Assembly (NCBI GenBank): GCA_044341215.1
Contig: JBIISC010000016.1
Span: 1 to 27,277 of the forward strand
Direction: 5' to 3'
DNA from: JAFMIT01 sp044341215
Lineage (GTDB): Bacteria > Actinomycetota > Actinomycetes > S36-B12 > UBA5976
Length of the DNA: 27,277 nucleotides
Shown: positions 7,974 to 13,701 of the stretch, piece after piece
How the letters are laid out: each line of letters opens with the position of its first letter
Position numbering within the stretch: position 1 is the stretch's first letter
Program-made: the position numbers and the translations under genes
The notes under the pieces: model-generated
What the model was told of the DNA's origin: nothing
Database searches by the model: none
The model's input: the letters and a program-made list of their open reading frames with translations, nothing else

Positions 7974-9040
7974 TAGACATCCATCCCGAACTGGCGCGAG
8001 AAACGGATGTCGCCTTCGACCATGTCGCGCATGTCTGTCACAGTGTGACGGAACATCAGTGTGCGCTCGATTCCCATGCCAAAAGCAAATCCTGCGTATT
8101 CATTTGAATCGATCCCGCATGCTTGTAGAACTAATGGATTAACCATTCCGCAACCACCCCATTCGATCCACTTCGCACCACCCTTAGCGGCCGGGAACCA
8201 CAAATCTAATTCGGCACTAGGTTCGGTAAACGGAAAGAATGAAGGACGTAAACGAATTTTCGCTTCATCACCAAACATGGTTTTTGCAAAGTGCTCCAAA
8301 GTGCCGCGCAGGTGCGCCATTGTCAAACCTTTATCGATCGCGAGACCTTCAATCTGGTGGAAAGCTGGCGAATGCGTCGCGTCAAGTTCGTCTGTGCGAA
8401 AAACTTTGCCTGGCGCTGCAATATAAATTGGAGGCTTGCGAGTAAGCATCGTTCGAGCCTGAACAGGTGAAGTATGAGTTCGCAAAACCAAATGCGAATC
8501 TTCGGGAGCCACAAAGAATGTGTCTTGCATACTTCTAGCCGGATGATTCGGTCCAATATTTAGCGCATCAAAGTTGTACCACTCTGCTTCGAGCTCTGGG
8601 CCATCAACTATGTCCCAACCCATTGCAACGAAAACATCTTCGGCTCGTTCCATAATTAGACTTAACGGATGACGAGCTCCACGTGGTGCGGTTTGAGCAG
8701 CGAGAGAAACATCAACTTGCTCGTGGGCAAGCATTCTGCTTTCTTCTTCATCTAATAAAACTTCTTCGCGGACCTTCAACGCTTCATTGATTTCGGCACG
8801 GGCCTTGCCAATCCGTGCACCAGCGTCAGCCTTCGCGGCTGGTGGCAATGCTCCGATCTCTCGGTTGGACAATGCAATTGGAGATTTATCTCCAGCGTGA
8901 GCCAATCTGGCAGCCTTGAGGTCTTCCAATGTATTAGCCGAATCAAAGGCTGCAAGTGCTTCAGCCACGGCCTTTTTAACAAAATCTGCAGATAGCGAAT
9001 TAGCAGCAACTTGATCGGAATCTTTTTTCGATGCTGACAC
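7973..9040 (-). CDS. pheS: Phenylalanyl-tRNA synthetase alpha subunit
   Basis: Catalytic subunit, a class-II aminoacyl-tRNA synthetase that activates phenylalanine. The 355-aa protein has an N-terminal coiled-coil region (about 1-100) and class-II motifs: motif 2 region 'VFRTDELDATHSPAFHQIEGL', then 'RPSFFPFTEPSAELDLW', 'WIEWGGCGMVNPLVL' and motif 3 'GFAFGMGIERTLMFRH'. The start is GTG at 9040, preceded by a good Shine-Dalgarno AGAGAGGA. The gene lies 42 bp after tsnR, and this gap holds a -10-like TAGAAT. No Phe-rich leader peptide, T-box or terminator is visible, so the leader attenuation known for pheST in E. coli is not evident. Confidence 0.98.
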   Translation of the reverse strand: MSASKKDSDQVAANSLSADFVKKAVAEALAAFDSANTLEDLKAARLAHAGDKSPIALSNREIGALPPAAKADAGARIGKARAEINEALKVREEVLLDEEESRMLAHEQVDVSLAAQTAPRGARHPLSLIMERAEDVFVAMGWDIVDGPELEAEWYNFDALNIGPNHPARSMQDTFFVAPEDSHLVLRTHTSPVQARTMLTRKPPIYIAAPGKVFRTDELDATHSPAFHQIEGLAIDKGLTMAHLRGTLEHFAKTMFGDEAKIRLRPSFFPFTEPSAELDLWFPAAKGGAKWIEWGGCGMVNPLVLQACGIDSNEYAGFAFGMGIERTLMFRHTVTDMRDMVEGDIRFSRQFGMDV

Positions 9041-9065
9041 GCTTATCCTCTCTTTTGGTGTGCCT

Positions 9066-9071
9066 ATTCTA
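9066..9071 (-). promoter_or_regulatory. Possible -10 element for pheS-pheT
   Basis: TAGAAT on the minus strand in the 42-bp tsnR-pheS gap would give a transcript with a leader of about 20 nt containing the AGAGAGGA ribosome-binding site. No convincing -35 lies 16-18 bp upstream, so this is only a plausible internal promoter. Confidence 0.35.
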
Positions 9072-9082
9072 CAAAATCAAGG

Positions 9083-9865
9083 CTATTTATCTTGAGCTGT
9101 GAAACTCGCAAAAACACAAATTCCAACTGCCATAGCCGCATTTAGGCTTTCAACTTTTGCCATCATTGGAATTTTGACAGCTGTGGTCGACAATTGAATC
9201 AAATTATCCGTTAGCCCACCGGCTTCGTTTCCTACCAGCCAAATATGCGGTGCTTGCAAATCTAGAGAATTCATCAATGTTGAGCCGTTACCGTCAAGCG
9301 CTAAGGAATTGATGCCACTCTTATTGGTCCAAATCAATAGTTCTTCTTCTGTTACACCAGAAATAATCGGGACCTGAGCGAATGCGCCTGCGGTCGAGCG
9401 AACAACTTTTCCACTCCACACATCGGCGGTGCCGGCTAGTGCAATCACGCTATCCGCGCCAAAAGCAGCAGCTGTTCGAATAATTGTTCCGACGTTTCCA
9501 GGATCTGAAATTCGATCTAAAACTATTGAAAATCTCTTTACTTGCATATCCATTAAGTTCAAATCTGGCATGTCGCAAACAGCATAGATACCTTGCGGCG
9601 TTTTAGTGTCGCTCAACGATTTGCTAGCTGCTTCATTTATGCGATAAACCTTAAGCCGAGATTTTTGCGCAAATTCCACTACTTCGGAGTCGTCGATTGC
9701 CAAAATATAATTCGCAAGACCATTTTCAACTGCAGAAACAATGTTCTGTGGTCCTTCCACCAAGAATTTCCTTGATGTGCGTCTACCTTTTGCGTCTAAT
9801 AAGAATCGAGCCGTGCTCACCACATCCGAATGAGGACCCAGAGGATCTGCATGCAGTGATGACAC
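9083..9865 (-). CDS. tsnR: TrmH/SpoU-family rRNA 2'-O-methyltransferase (TsnR-like)
   Basis: Predicted S-adenosylmethionine-dependent ribose methyltransferase of the SPOUT superfamily acting on RNA, probably 23S rRNA. In 260 aa it has an N-terminal substrate-binding domain ('RKFLVEGPQNIVSAV', 32-46) and the three SPOUT motifs: 'RISDPGNVGTIIRT' (118-131), 'VGNEAGGL' (211-218) and 'KIPMMAKVESLNAAMAVGI' (231-249), which form the trefoil knot. The start is GTG at 9865. Upstream is only a short AGG, so a nearby alternative start is possible. It lies 22 bp after rplT, the same position as tsnR in M. tuberculosis. The exact target nucleotide cannot be told from sequence, and thiostrepton resistance should not be assumed. 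Confidence 0.9.
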   Translation of the reverse strand: MSSLHADPLGPHSDVVSTARFLLDAKGRRTSRKFLVEGPQNIVSAVENGLANYILAIDDSEVVEFAQKSRLKVYRINEAASKSLSDTKTPQGIYAVCDMPDLNLMDMQVKRFSIVLDRISDPGNVGTIIRTAAAFGADSVIALAGTADVWSGKVVRSTAGAFAQVPIISGVTEEELLIWTNKSGINSLALDGNGSTLMNSLDLQAPHIWLVGNEAGGLTDNLIQLSTTAVKIPMMAKVESLNAAMAVGICVFASFTAQDK

Positions 9866-9887
9866 GACTCGACCTAAAAATTACTAA

Positions 9888-10250
9888 TTAAGCTGCAGGC
9901 AATGATGATTTAGCAACTTTAACTAATGCTGCAAATGCGGCATCATCGTTAACTGCTAATTCAGCAAGCATGCGGCGGTCAACTTCAATTCCAGCAATTT
10001 TCAATCCCTGGATAAATCGGTTGTATGTCATACCGTGGTTACGTGACGCAGCATTGATGCGTTGAATCCACAATTGACGGAAATCACCTTTACGGGTACG
10101 ACGATCTGCATATGCGTACACCAATGAGTGGGTAACTTGTTCTTTGGCCTTGCGGTACAAACGCGAACGTTGACCACGGTAGCCGCTGGCAGCTTCGAGA
10201 ACTGCGCGACGTTTCTTATGAGCGTTTACCGCTCGCTTAACACGTGCCAT
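9888..10250 (-). CDS. rplT: 50S ribosomal protein L20
   Basis: Early 23S rRNA-binding protein needed for 50S assembly; in several bacteria it also represses its own infC-rpmI-rplT operon by binding the mRNA leader. The 120-aa product begins 'MARVKRAVNAHKKRRAVL', has the long basic N-terminal helix and 'GYRGQRSRLYRKAKEQV', and then the globular RNA-binding domain with 'LWIQRINAASRNHGMTYNRFI'. The ATG follows a strong Shine-Dalgarno GGAGG. It is 30 bp downstream of rpmI in the same operon. L20 is the obvious candidate ligand for the structured infC leader at 11115-11284. Confidence 0.98.
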   Translation of the reverse strand: MARVKRAVNAHKKRRAVLEAASGYRGQRSRLYRKAKEQVTHSLVYAYADRRTRKGDFRQLWIQRINAASRNHGMTYNRFIQGLKIAGIEVDRRMLAELAVNDDAAFAALVKVAKSSLPAA

Positions 10251-10280
10251 GAAATTCCTCCAGTATCGATTTCGGGATGT

Positions 10281-10478
10281 CTATCGCAAGCCAAGCAAAC
10301 GCTTAGCAGTCTTGCTGTCGCCTGGGGCAAGTTCGCTAACACCATCGAGACGACGGGTACGGCGAGATGACTTTCCCTCAAGCAAATGACGCTTGTTTGT
10401 GCGTTCGTGCAAGACCTTGCCTGAGCCGGTCAATTTAAAACGCTTTTTCGCACCGGAGTGCGTTTTGTTCTTCGGCAT
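10281..10478 (-). CDS. rpmI: 50S ribosomal protein L35
   Basis: Small basic 65-aa protein of the large ribosomal subunit. 'MPKNKTHSGAKKRFKLTGSGKV' and the downstream 'HLLEGKSSRRTRRL' are hallmark L35 sequences. The ATG is preceded by AAGGAG at good spacing. It sits between infC and rplT, 33 bp after infC, as in most bacteria. Confidence 0.98.
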   Translation of the reverse strand: MPKNKTHSGAKKRFKLTGSGKVLHERTNKRHLLEGKSSRRTRRLDGVSELAPGDSKTAKRLLGLR

Positions 10479-10511
10479 TTTTCGATCTCCTTCGATTTAA
10501 TGCAAGCGGTC

Positions 10512-11087
10512 TCAGACAGCGTCTGAAACTTCTTCGACAGTTGTGGATTCAACTTTCTTTTTTGCAGATGACTTGCCACTTCGGTTAGGGCCAATGACCA
10601 TAACCATATTGCGACCATCTTGCAGTGGAGCAGCTTCAACAGTGCCAACTTCAGCAATGTCTTCAGCCAGGCGTTGCAAAAGTTTGTAACCTAATTCTGG
10701 GCGACTTTGTTCGCGACCACGAAACATGATCGTGACCTTAACTTTGTCGCCACCTTTTAGGAATCTTTCGATGTGCCCTTTTTTCGTTTCATAGTCGTGA
10801 GCATCAATTTTTGGACGAAGCTTCATTTCCTTAACCACTGTATTGGTTTGGTTTTTACGAGTTTCGCGTGCCTTTTGGGCTGCTTCGTATTTGAATTTTC
10901 CGAAATCCATCAATTTACAAACTGGTGGACGTGACTCTGGTGCAACTTCGACCAAATCTAGGTCTGCATCAATTGCCATCTGCAAAGCAGTTTCAATTGA
11001 AACAATCCCAACTTGTTCGCCTTCTGCGCCAATAAGCCGCACTTCGGGAACCCGAATACGATCATTGATACGTGTCTCGACGGTGAT
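10512..11087 (-). CDS. infC: Translation initiation factor IF-3 (probable ATC start)
   Basis: Binds the 30S subunit, prevents subunit joining and checks start-codon/initiator-tRNA pairing. N-domain 'ETRINDRIRVPEVRLIGAEGEQVGI', linker 'PPVCKLMDFGKFKYEAAQKARETRKN' and C-domain 'TIMFRGREQSRPELGYKLLQRLAEDI' are unmistakable. The longest open frame starts with GTG at 11114, but that start has a poor ribosome site. A perfect AGGAGG (11097-11092) lies inside that extension, 4 nt before an ATC codon at 11087. Starting at ATC gives ITVETRINDR, which aligns with the (I)STETRIN N-terminus of other actinobacterial IF3s. infC is known for rare start codons (AUU in E. coli) that IF3 itself discriminates against. 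I therefore prefer ATC (191 aa); GTG at 11114 (200 aa) is the alternative. Confidence 0.93.
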   Translation of the reverse strand: MTVETRINDRIRVPEVRLIGAEGEQVGIVSIETALQMAIDADLDLVEVAPESRPPVCKLMDFGKFKYEAAQKARETRKNQTNTVVKEMKLRPKIDAHDYETKKGHIERFLKGGDKVKVTIMFRGREQSRPELGYKLLQRLAEDIAEVGTVEAAPLQDGRNMVMVIGPNRSGKSSAKKKVESTTVEEVSDAV

Positions 11088-11091
11088 AACG

Positions 11092-11097
11092 CCTCCT
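11092..11097 (-). promoter_or_regulatory. Strong Shine-Dalgarno that decides the infC start
   Basis: AGGAGG on the minus strand (within CAAGGAGGCGTT) is complementary to the 16S rRNA 3' end and is 4 nt from the ATC codon at 11087. A site this strong inside the putative N-terminal extension argues against the upstream GTG being the start. Confidence 0.7.
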
Positions 11098-11114
11098 TGA
11101 GAGTTGGTAACCAC

Positions 11115-11284
11115 GCCTGCGAAAAGAAAAAATCCCGCTTAGCAAGCACAAGCGGGACACCAGAAATGCAGTTGCATTTCACCATTAACACCAAAGGTGC
11201 TAATTCGTGACCGTAGCGCCAGAAGCGCTTAGGTGGGAGTGAACTCCGCTTGTACAACACCCCGATGGCGGGGCGTTTGGTATA
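11115..11284 (-). ncRNA. Structured 5' leader of infC-rpmI-rplT (attenuator-like)
   Basis: About 170 nt of untranslated leader lie between the predicted transcription start and infC. In transcript order it can form: hairpin 1 at 11277-11256 (9-bp stem with one G-U, loop CCAT); hairpin 2 at 11229-11215 (AGCGC/GCGCT); hairpin 3 at 11201-11187; a perfect 8-bp hairpin 4 at 11180-11163 (GAAATGCA/TGCATTTC); and an intrinsic terminator at 11156-11122. The segment GTACAAGCGG (11255-11246) can pair over 10 bp (one G-U) with CCGCTTGTGC (11155-11146), which contains most of the terminator's 5' arm. That makes a mutually exclusive antiterminator. By analogy with the infC leader of Bacillus, L20 is the likely effector. 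The pairings are seen; the mechanism and ligand are inferred. Confidence 0.7.
11122..11156 (-). terminator. Intrinsic terminator in the infC leader
   Basis: The transcript reads CCCGCTT, a 9-nt loop, then AAGCGGG, followed directly by ATTTTTTCTTTT. A 7-bp GC-rich stem with a U-rich tail is a classic Rho-independent terminator. It lies upstream of the infC ribosome site, in the position of an attenuator, with no gene before it on this strand that it could close. Confidence 0.8.
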
Positions 11285-11290
11285 GGTGGA

Positions 11291-11319
11291 AGTGTAGCCC
11301 TGTGAGCGACTCAAGCCAA
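11291..11319 (-). promoter_or_regulatory. Promoter of infC-rpmI-rplT
   Basis: Minus-strand -35-like TTGGCT (11319-11314) and -10-like TACACT (11296-11291) are separated by 17 bp, giving a start near 11284. The -35 lies inside the first codons of the divergent plus-strand gene that begins at 11302, so the two units share control DNA. This is a visual match to the sigma-70-type consensus. Confidence 0.6.
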
Positions 11320-11658
11320 AATGACCAATCTGTAACCGCCGTACGAGACCTTGCCGCTCTTGCGGCAGTCGAAATCGTGAGCCTCCATGCCGTGGATCTG
11401 ATGACTGCAGCAGCAGTGAAATTAGGCCTTTTTGAAGGTGGCGAAGATAAACGCGACCTAGCCGAAGCCCGAATTCTCATCGATGTCTTAGCGGGGTTTG
11501 TCGACGCTGCCGCTCGAAATATCGGCCATCACCATGCAGCACCTTTGCGAGATGGACTTTCTACTTTGCAAAAAGCTTTCCGTGAATATTCATCTATTCA
11601 AGATGAACCAGGCGCTGCTCCAGGTGAGCGTTACACCGGATATGTGGCTCCGAACTAA
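11302..11658 (+). CDS. DUF1844-family protein of unknown function
   Basis: The only plus-strand gene. The 118-aa product matches the small actinobacterial DUF1844 family usually found next to infC. The pattern is 'VRDLAALAAVEIVSLHAVDLMTAAAVKLGL', then 'DLAEARILIDVLAGFVDAAA', then 'PLRDGLSTLQKAFREYS', ending with the characteristic 'PGERYTG'. It is mostly helical and has no obvious membrane segment or catalytic motif; its function is unknown. I chose GTG at 11302 because the family begins just before the 'DLA..AAVE' region and because the longer reading back to 11233 lies in the infC leader and has no family-like sequence. Its first codons overlap the infC promoter. Its TAA overlaps the stop of the convergent SseB-family gene by 4 bp. 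Confidence 0.88.
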   Translation: MSDSSQNDQSVTAVRDLAALAAVEIVSLHAVDLMTAAAVKLGLFEGGEDKRDLAEARILIDVLAGFVDAAARNIGHHHAAPLRDGLSTLQKAFREYSSIQDEPGAAPGERYTGYVAPN

Positions 11659-12110
11659 TTCTTCATATTTGCTAGTTGTAACAATGCCAATCCTTGAACA
11701 GCGAATCGGTGTTCGCTACTCATGTCGATTAACATCGCATCAATATTCGATTCGACACATGTCAGAGCAATTGCATTAGCCCACTGCGCAATTGGACGAG
11801 CATCCGAGTTCCATTCTTGTAAAGTTTGCAAACTCGTGAAAACTGGCAGACCCACTCGCCCATCTGCAGATTTAAAAGTTACTTGAGATATGTAACTATC
11901 TTTTTCAGCGTTGTCTAAATTCTTAGATTCAATCTGCGCAACAACAGGAACTAGTAGTCTAGATTTTGCTAGAACGTTGATCACTGACTGCTCAGTTTCG
12001 ACAGAGGACGCATGCGTATGCAATTTCAAGGCATCGAGAAGTTCAGGATCTGCCGCACCATCGTCGCCAGAAAATTCTGAAGTCAAAATCTCAGTTCCGA
12101 AACGTGACAT
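11655..12110 (-). CDS. SseB-family protein
   Basis: A 151-aa protein with an SseB-type domain: 'LLVPVVAQIESK', 'EKDSYISQVTFKSADGRVGLPVFTSLQTLQEW' and 'ARPIAQWANAIALTCVE'. These are conserved in the actinobacterial SseB-like proteins found beside infC and DUF1844. No enzymatic motif is seen and the biochemical role is unknown; the family name comes from a SecA/serine-sensitivity-related E. coli protein. The start is ATG at 12110, 2 bp after the hisG stop. A longer in-frame reading back to 12230 would overlap hisG by about 118 bp and lacks family similarity. It is probably the last gene of the rib-his transcript. No terminator is visible after it, because its stop codon overlaps that of the opposing gene. 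Confidence 0.85.
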   Translation of the reverse strand: MSRFGTEILTSEFSGDDGAADPELLDALKLHTHASSVETEQSVINVLAKSRLLVPVVAQIESKNLDNAEKDSYISQVTFKSADGRVGLPVFTSLQTLQEWNSDARPIAQWANAIALTCVESNIDAMLIDMSSEHRFAVQGLALLQLANMKN

Positions 12111-12112
12111 GT

Positions 12113-12958
12113 CTATAGACGGCAGGCGTGGATATCGGTGACCAAAATGCCGCGAGCACCGATTTCGTATAGCGAATCCATGACTCCATGGACATCTGCT
12201 TTCAGAACCATTGCGCGCACTGCGGCCCAATTTGGATCAGCAAGATCTGAAACTGTAGGACTTTCAATGCCTGGAGTAATTGCGCAGGCTTCCTTAAGAG
12301 TTTCACGCTTAATGTCGTAATCAACTAGTACGTAAGCCCGGGCCACCATCACACCTTGTAAACGTCTTACAAAAGTCTCAACAACTGGATCGATCTCAGC
12401 GCCCTTGCGCCGAACAACAATCGCTTCGGAATCAAATAATGGTTGTCCAATGATTTCTAGGCCAGCTTGACGTAATGTTGTACCGGTAGCAACAACGTCT
12501 GCCACCCAATCTGCTACACCAAGTGCGACCGCATTTTCAACAGCCCCATCAAGTTTGACAATCTTGGCGGTAATTTTGTTTTCATTTAACCAGTTTTGCA
12601 ACAGCGTTGGATACGAGCAGGCAATTCGTTTGCCGGACACGTCAGCGATTGAACTAGCAGTTCCGATTGGCGCTGCCAAGCGAAATGTTGATGTTCCGAA
12701 TCCAAGTTCCAAAATTTCGTCCGCAGGAGCTGCAGAGTCAGAGAGCATGTCTCTGCCAGTAATTCCTAAATCGAGTTTTCCACTTCCAACATAGATTGCA
12801 ACATCCTTTGGGCGTAGGAAAAAGAATTCAGCATCATTCAACGGATCATTGATTACTAACTTGCCTTCACTTACTGATGCAAGATAACCAGCTTCGCGTA
12901 ACATCTCTTTAGCTGGTTCGGCTAATTGACCTTTATTCGGAATCGCAATACGCAACAT
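12113..12958 (-). CDS. hisG: ATP phosphoribosyltransferase, long form
   Basis: First enzyme of histidine synthesis; joins ATP and PRPP. The 281-aa protein starts 'MLRIAIPNKGQL', carries 'DLGITGRDML' and the PRPP loop 'VADVVATGTTLRQAGLEII'. It ends with an ACT-like C-terminal domain of about 80 residues ('MVARAYVLVDYDI', 'ARGILVTDIHACRL'). The long form is hexameric, feedback-inhibited by histidine and does not need HisZ. It begins 2 bp after hisE and ends 2 bp before the SseB-family gene. The other his genes are not in this window. Confidence 0.97.
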   Translation of the reverse strand: MLRIAIPNKGQLAEPAKEMLREAGYLASVSEGKLVINDPLNDAEFFFLRPKDVAIYVGSGKLDLGITGRDMLSDSAAPADEILELGFGTSTFRLAAPIGTASSIADVSGKRIACSYPTLLQNWLNENKITAKIVKLDGAVENAVALGVADWVADVVATGTTLRQAGLEIIGQPLFDSEAIVVRRKGAEIDPVVETFVRRLQGVMVARAYVLVDYDIKRETLKEACAITPGIESPTVSDLADPNWAAVRAMVLKADVHGVMDSLYEIGARGILVTDIHACRL

Positions 12959-12960
12959 AG

Positions 12961-13224
12961 TTATAACTTTCGGTAAACGTCTTCTAGTTTGATACCGCGA
13001 GCGAGCATCAAAGCCTGGATTTGATAAAGCAGTTGGGAAATTTCTTCGGCAGCACGCTCTTCTGACTCAAATTCGCAAGCCATCCACGCTTCAGCTGCTT
13101 CTTCAACCACCTTTTTACCAACCTCATGCACACCACTGGAAACATGGCTGACGGTGGAAGAACTTGGGTCTTTAGATTGGACCTTTTCGTTTAGTTCAGA
13201 CCACAGATTGTCGAAGGATTTCAT
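12961..13224 (-). CDS. hisE: Phosphoribosyl-ATP pyrophosphatase
   Basis: Second step of histidine synthesis: hydrolyses phosphoribosyl-ATP to phosphoribosyl-AMP. The 87-aa protein has the all-alpha MazG-like fold with metal-binding acidic residues in 'VGKKVVEEAAEAWMACEFE' and 'ERAAEEISQLLYQIQALML'. It is a stand-alone HisE, not a HisIE fusion. The ATG at 13224 is preferred over an in-frame TTG at 13230. It matches the family N-terminus (MK.FD.L), and a -10-like TAGACT ends exactly 6 nt before it, so the TTG would be untranscribed from that promoter. It is 9 bp after ribH. Confidence 0.95.
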   Translation of the reverse strand: MKSFDNLWSELNEKVQSKDPSSSTVSHVSSGVHEVGKKVVEEAAEAWMACEFESEERAAEEISQLLYQIQALMLARGIKLEDVYRKL

Positions 13225-13230
13225 GCGCAA

Positions 13231-13236
13231 AGTCTA
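13231..13236 (-). promoter_or_regulatory. Candidate leaderless -10 element for hisE
   Basis: TAGACT, then 6 nt, then ATG. The spacing places transcription initiation on the start codon. It overlaps the ribH stop codon. No good -35 is apparent. Confidence 0.4.
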
Positions 13237-13701
13237 CTTACGGATTTGCTTCAAGACGTCGAGTGAAGCAATAACGGCTTCGGCCGCCTCTACCCCTTTA
13301 TTGTCACCGGCATAAGGGATATTGCTGCGATCTTTAGCTTGCTGTTCGTTGTCCACGGTTAACAGGCCAAAACCAATCGGTTTTAGGGTTTGCAAAATGA
13401 TTTGATTAATGCCAGAAGTAACCGCATCACATACATATTCAAAATGTGGGGTATCTCCCCTAATAACAACACCTAGCGCTACAACTGCGTCAAAATTATC
13501 AAGTGCAACTCGACTAGCTAGCGGTATTTCGAATGCACCGGCTACTCGAAAAACTTCGTAATTGACTTCAGCCTTAGCCAAAGCTTCTTTAGCGCCATAA
13601 ATTAGTTGATCCATAATCTCGTTATGCCAAGCTGATGCGATGATTGCAACTTTTGAACCCTTAGCATTTTGACTGAAAGTTGGTGCGCCTTCACGACTCA
13701 T
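13234..13701 (-). CDS. ribH: 6,7-dimethyl-8-ribityllumazine synthase
   Basis: Condenses the ribityl-aminouracil with dihydroxybutanone phosphate, the penultimate step of riboflavin synthesis; usually forms pentamers or 60-mer capsids. The 155-aa product has 'VRVAGAFEIP'-like 'FRVAGAFEIPLA' (51-62), 'ALGVVIRGDTPHFEYV' with catalytic His86, and 'GVEAAEAVIASL'. Its ATG shares one base with the ribBA stop (TAATG). It is the last gene of the ribD-E-BA-H block. Confidence 0.97.
   Translation of the reverse strand: MSREGAPTFSQNAKGSKVAIIASAWHNEIMDQLIYGAKEALAKAEVNYEVFRVAGAFEIPLASRVALDNFDAVVALGVVIRGDTPHFEYVCDAVTSGINQIILQTLKPIGFGLLTVDNEQQAKDRSNIPYAGDNKGVEAAEAVIASLDVLKQIRK

Noticed and set aside
9041..9082. 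T-box or Phe leader peptide upstream of pheS
   Set aside because: The gap is only 42 bp, with no terminator, no T-box sequence and no run of Phe codons.
11233..11301. N-terminal extension of the plus-strand DUF1844 gene
   Set aside because: This stretch is the reverse complement of the infC leader hairpins, and its translation (MGVNSACTTPRW...) does not resemble the family. GTG at 11302 gives the expected length.
10958..11314. An open frame through the infC leader that could encode a leader peptide (MVKCNCISG..., ATG at 11185)
   Set aside because: It has no Shine-Dalgarno, runs without a stop through the terminator and deep into infC in another frame, and the phenylalanines come only from the U-run. 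It is not a credible attenuator peptide.
12111..12230. N-terminal extension of the SseB-family gene into hisG
   Set aside because: It overlaps the end of hisG by about 118 bp, is rich in Arg, Ser and Cys unlike the rest of the protein, and a proper ATG exists 2 bp after the hisG stop.
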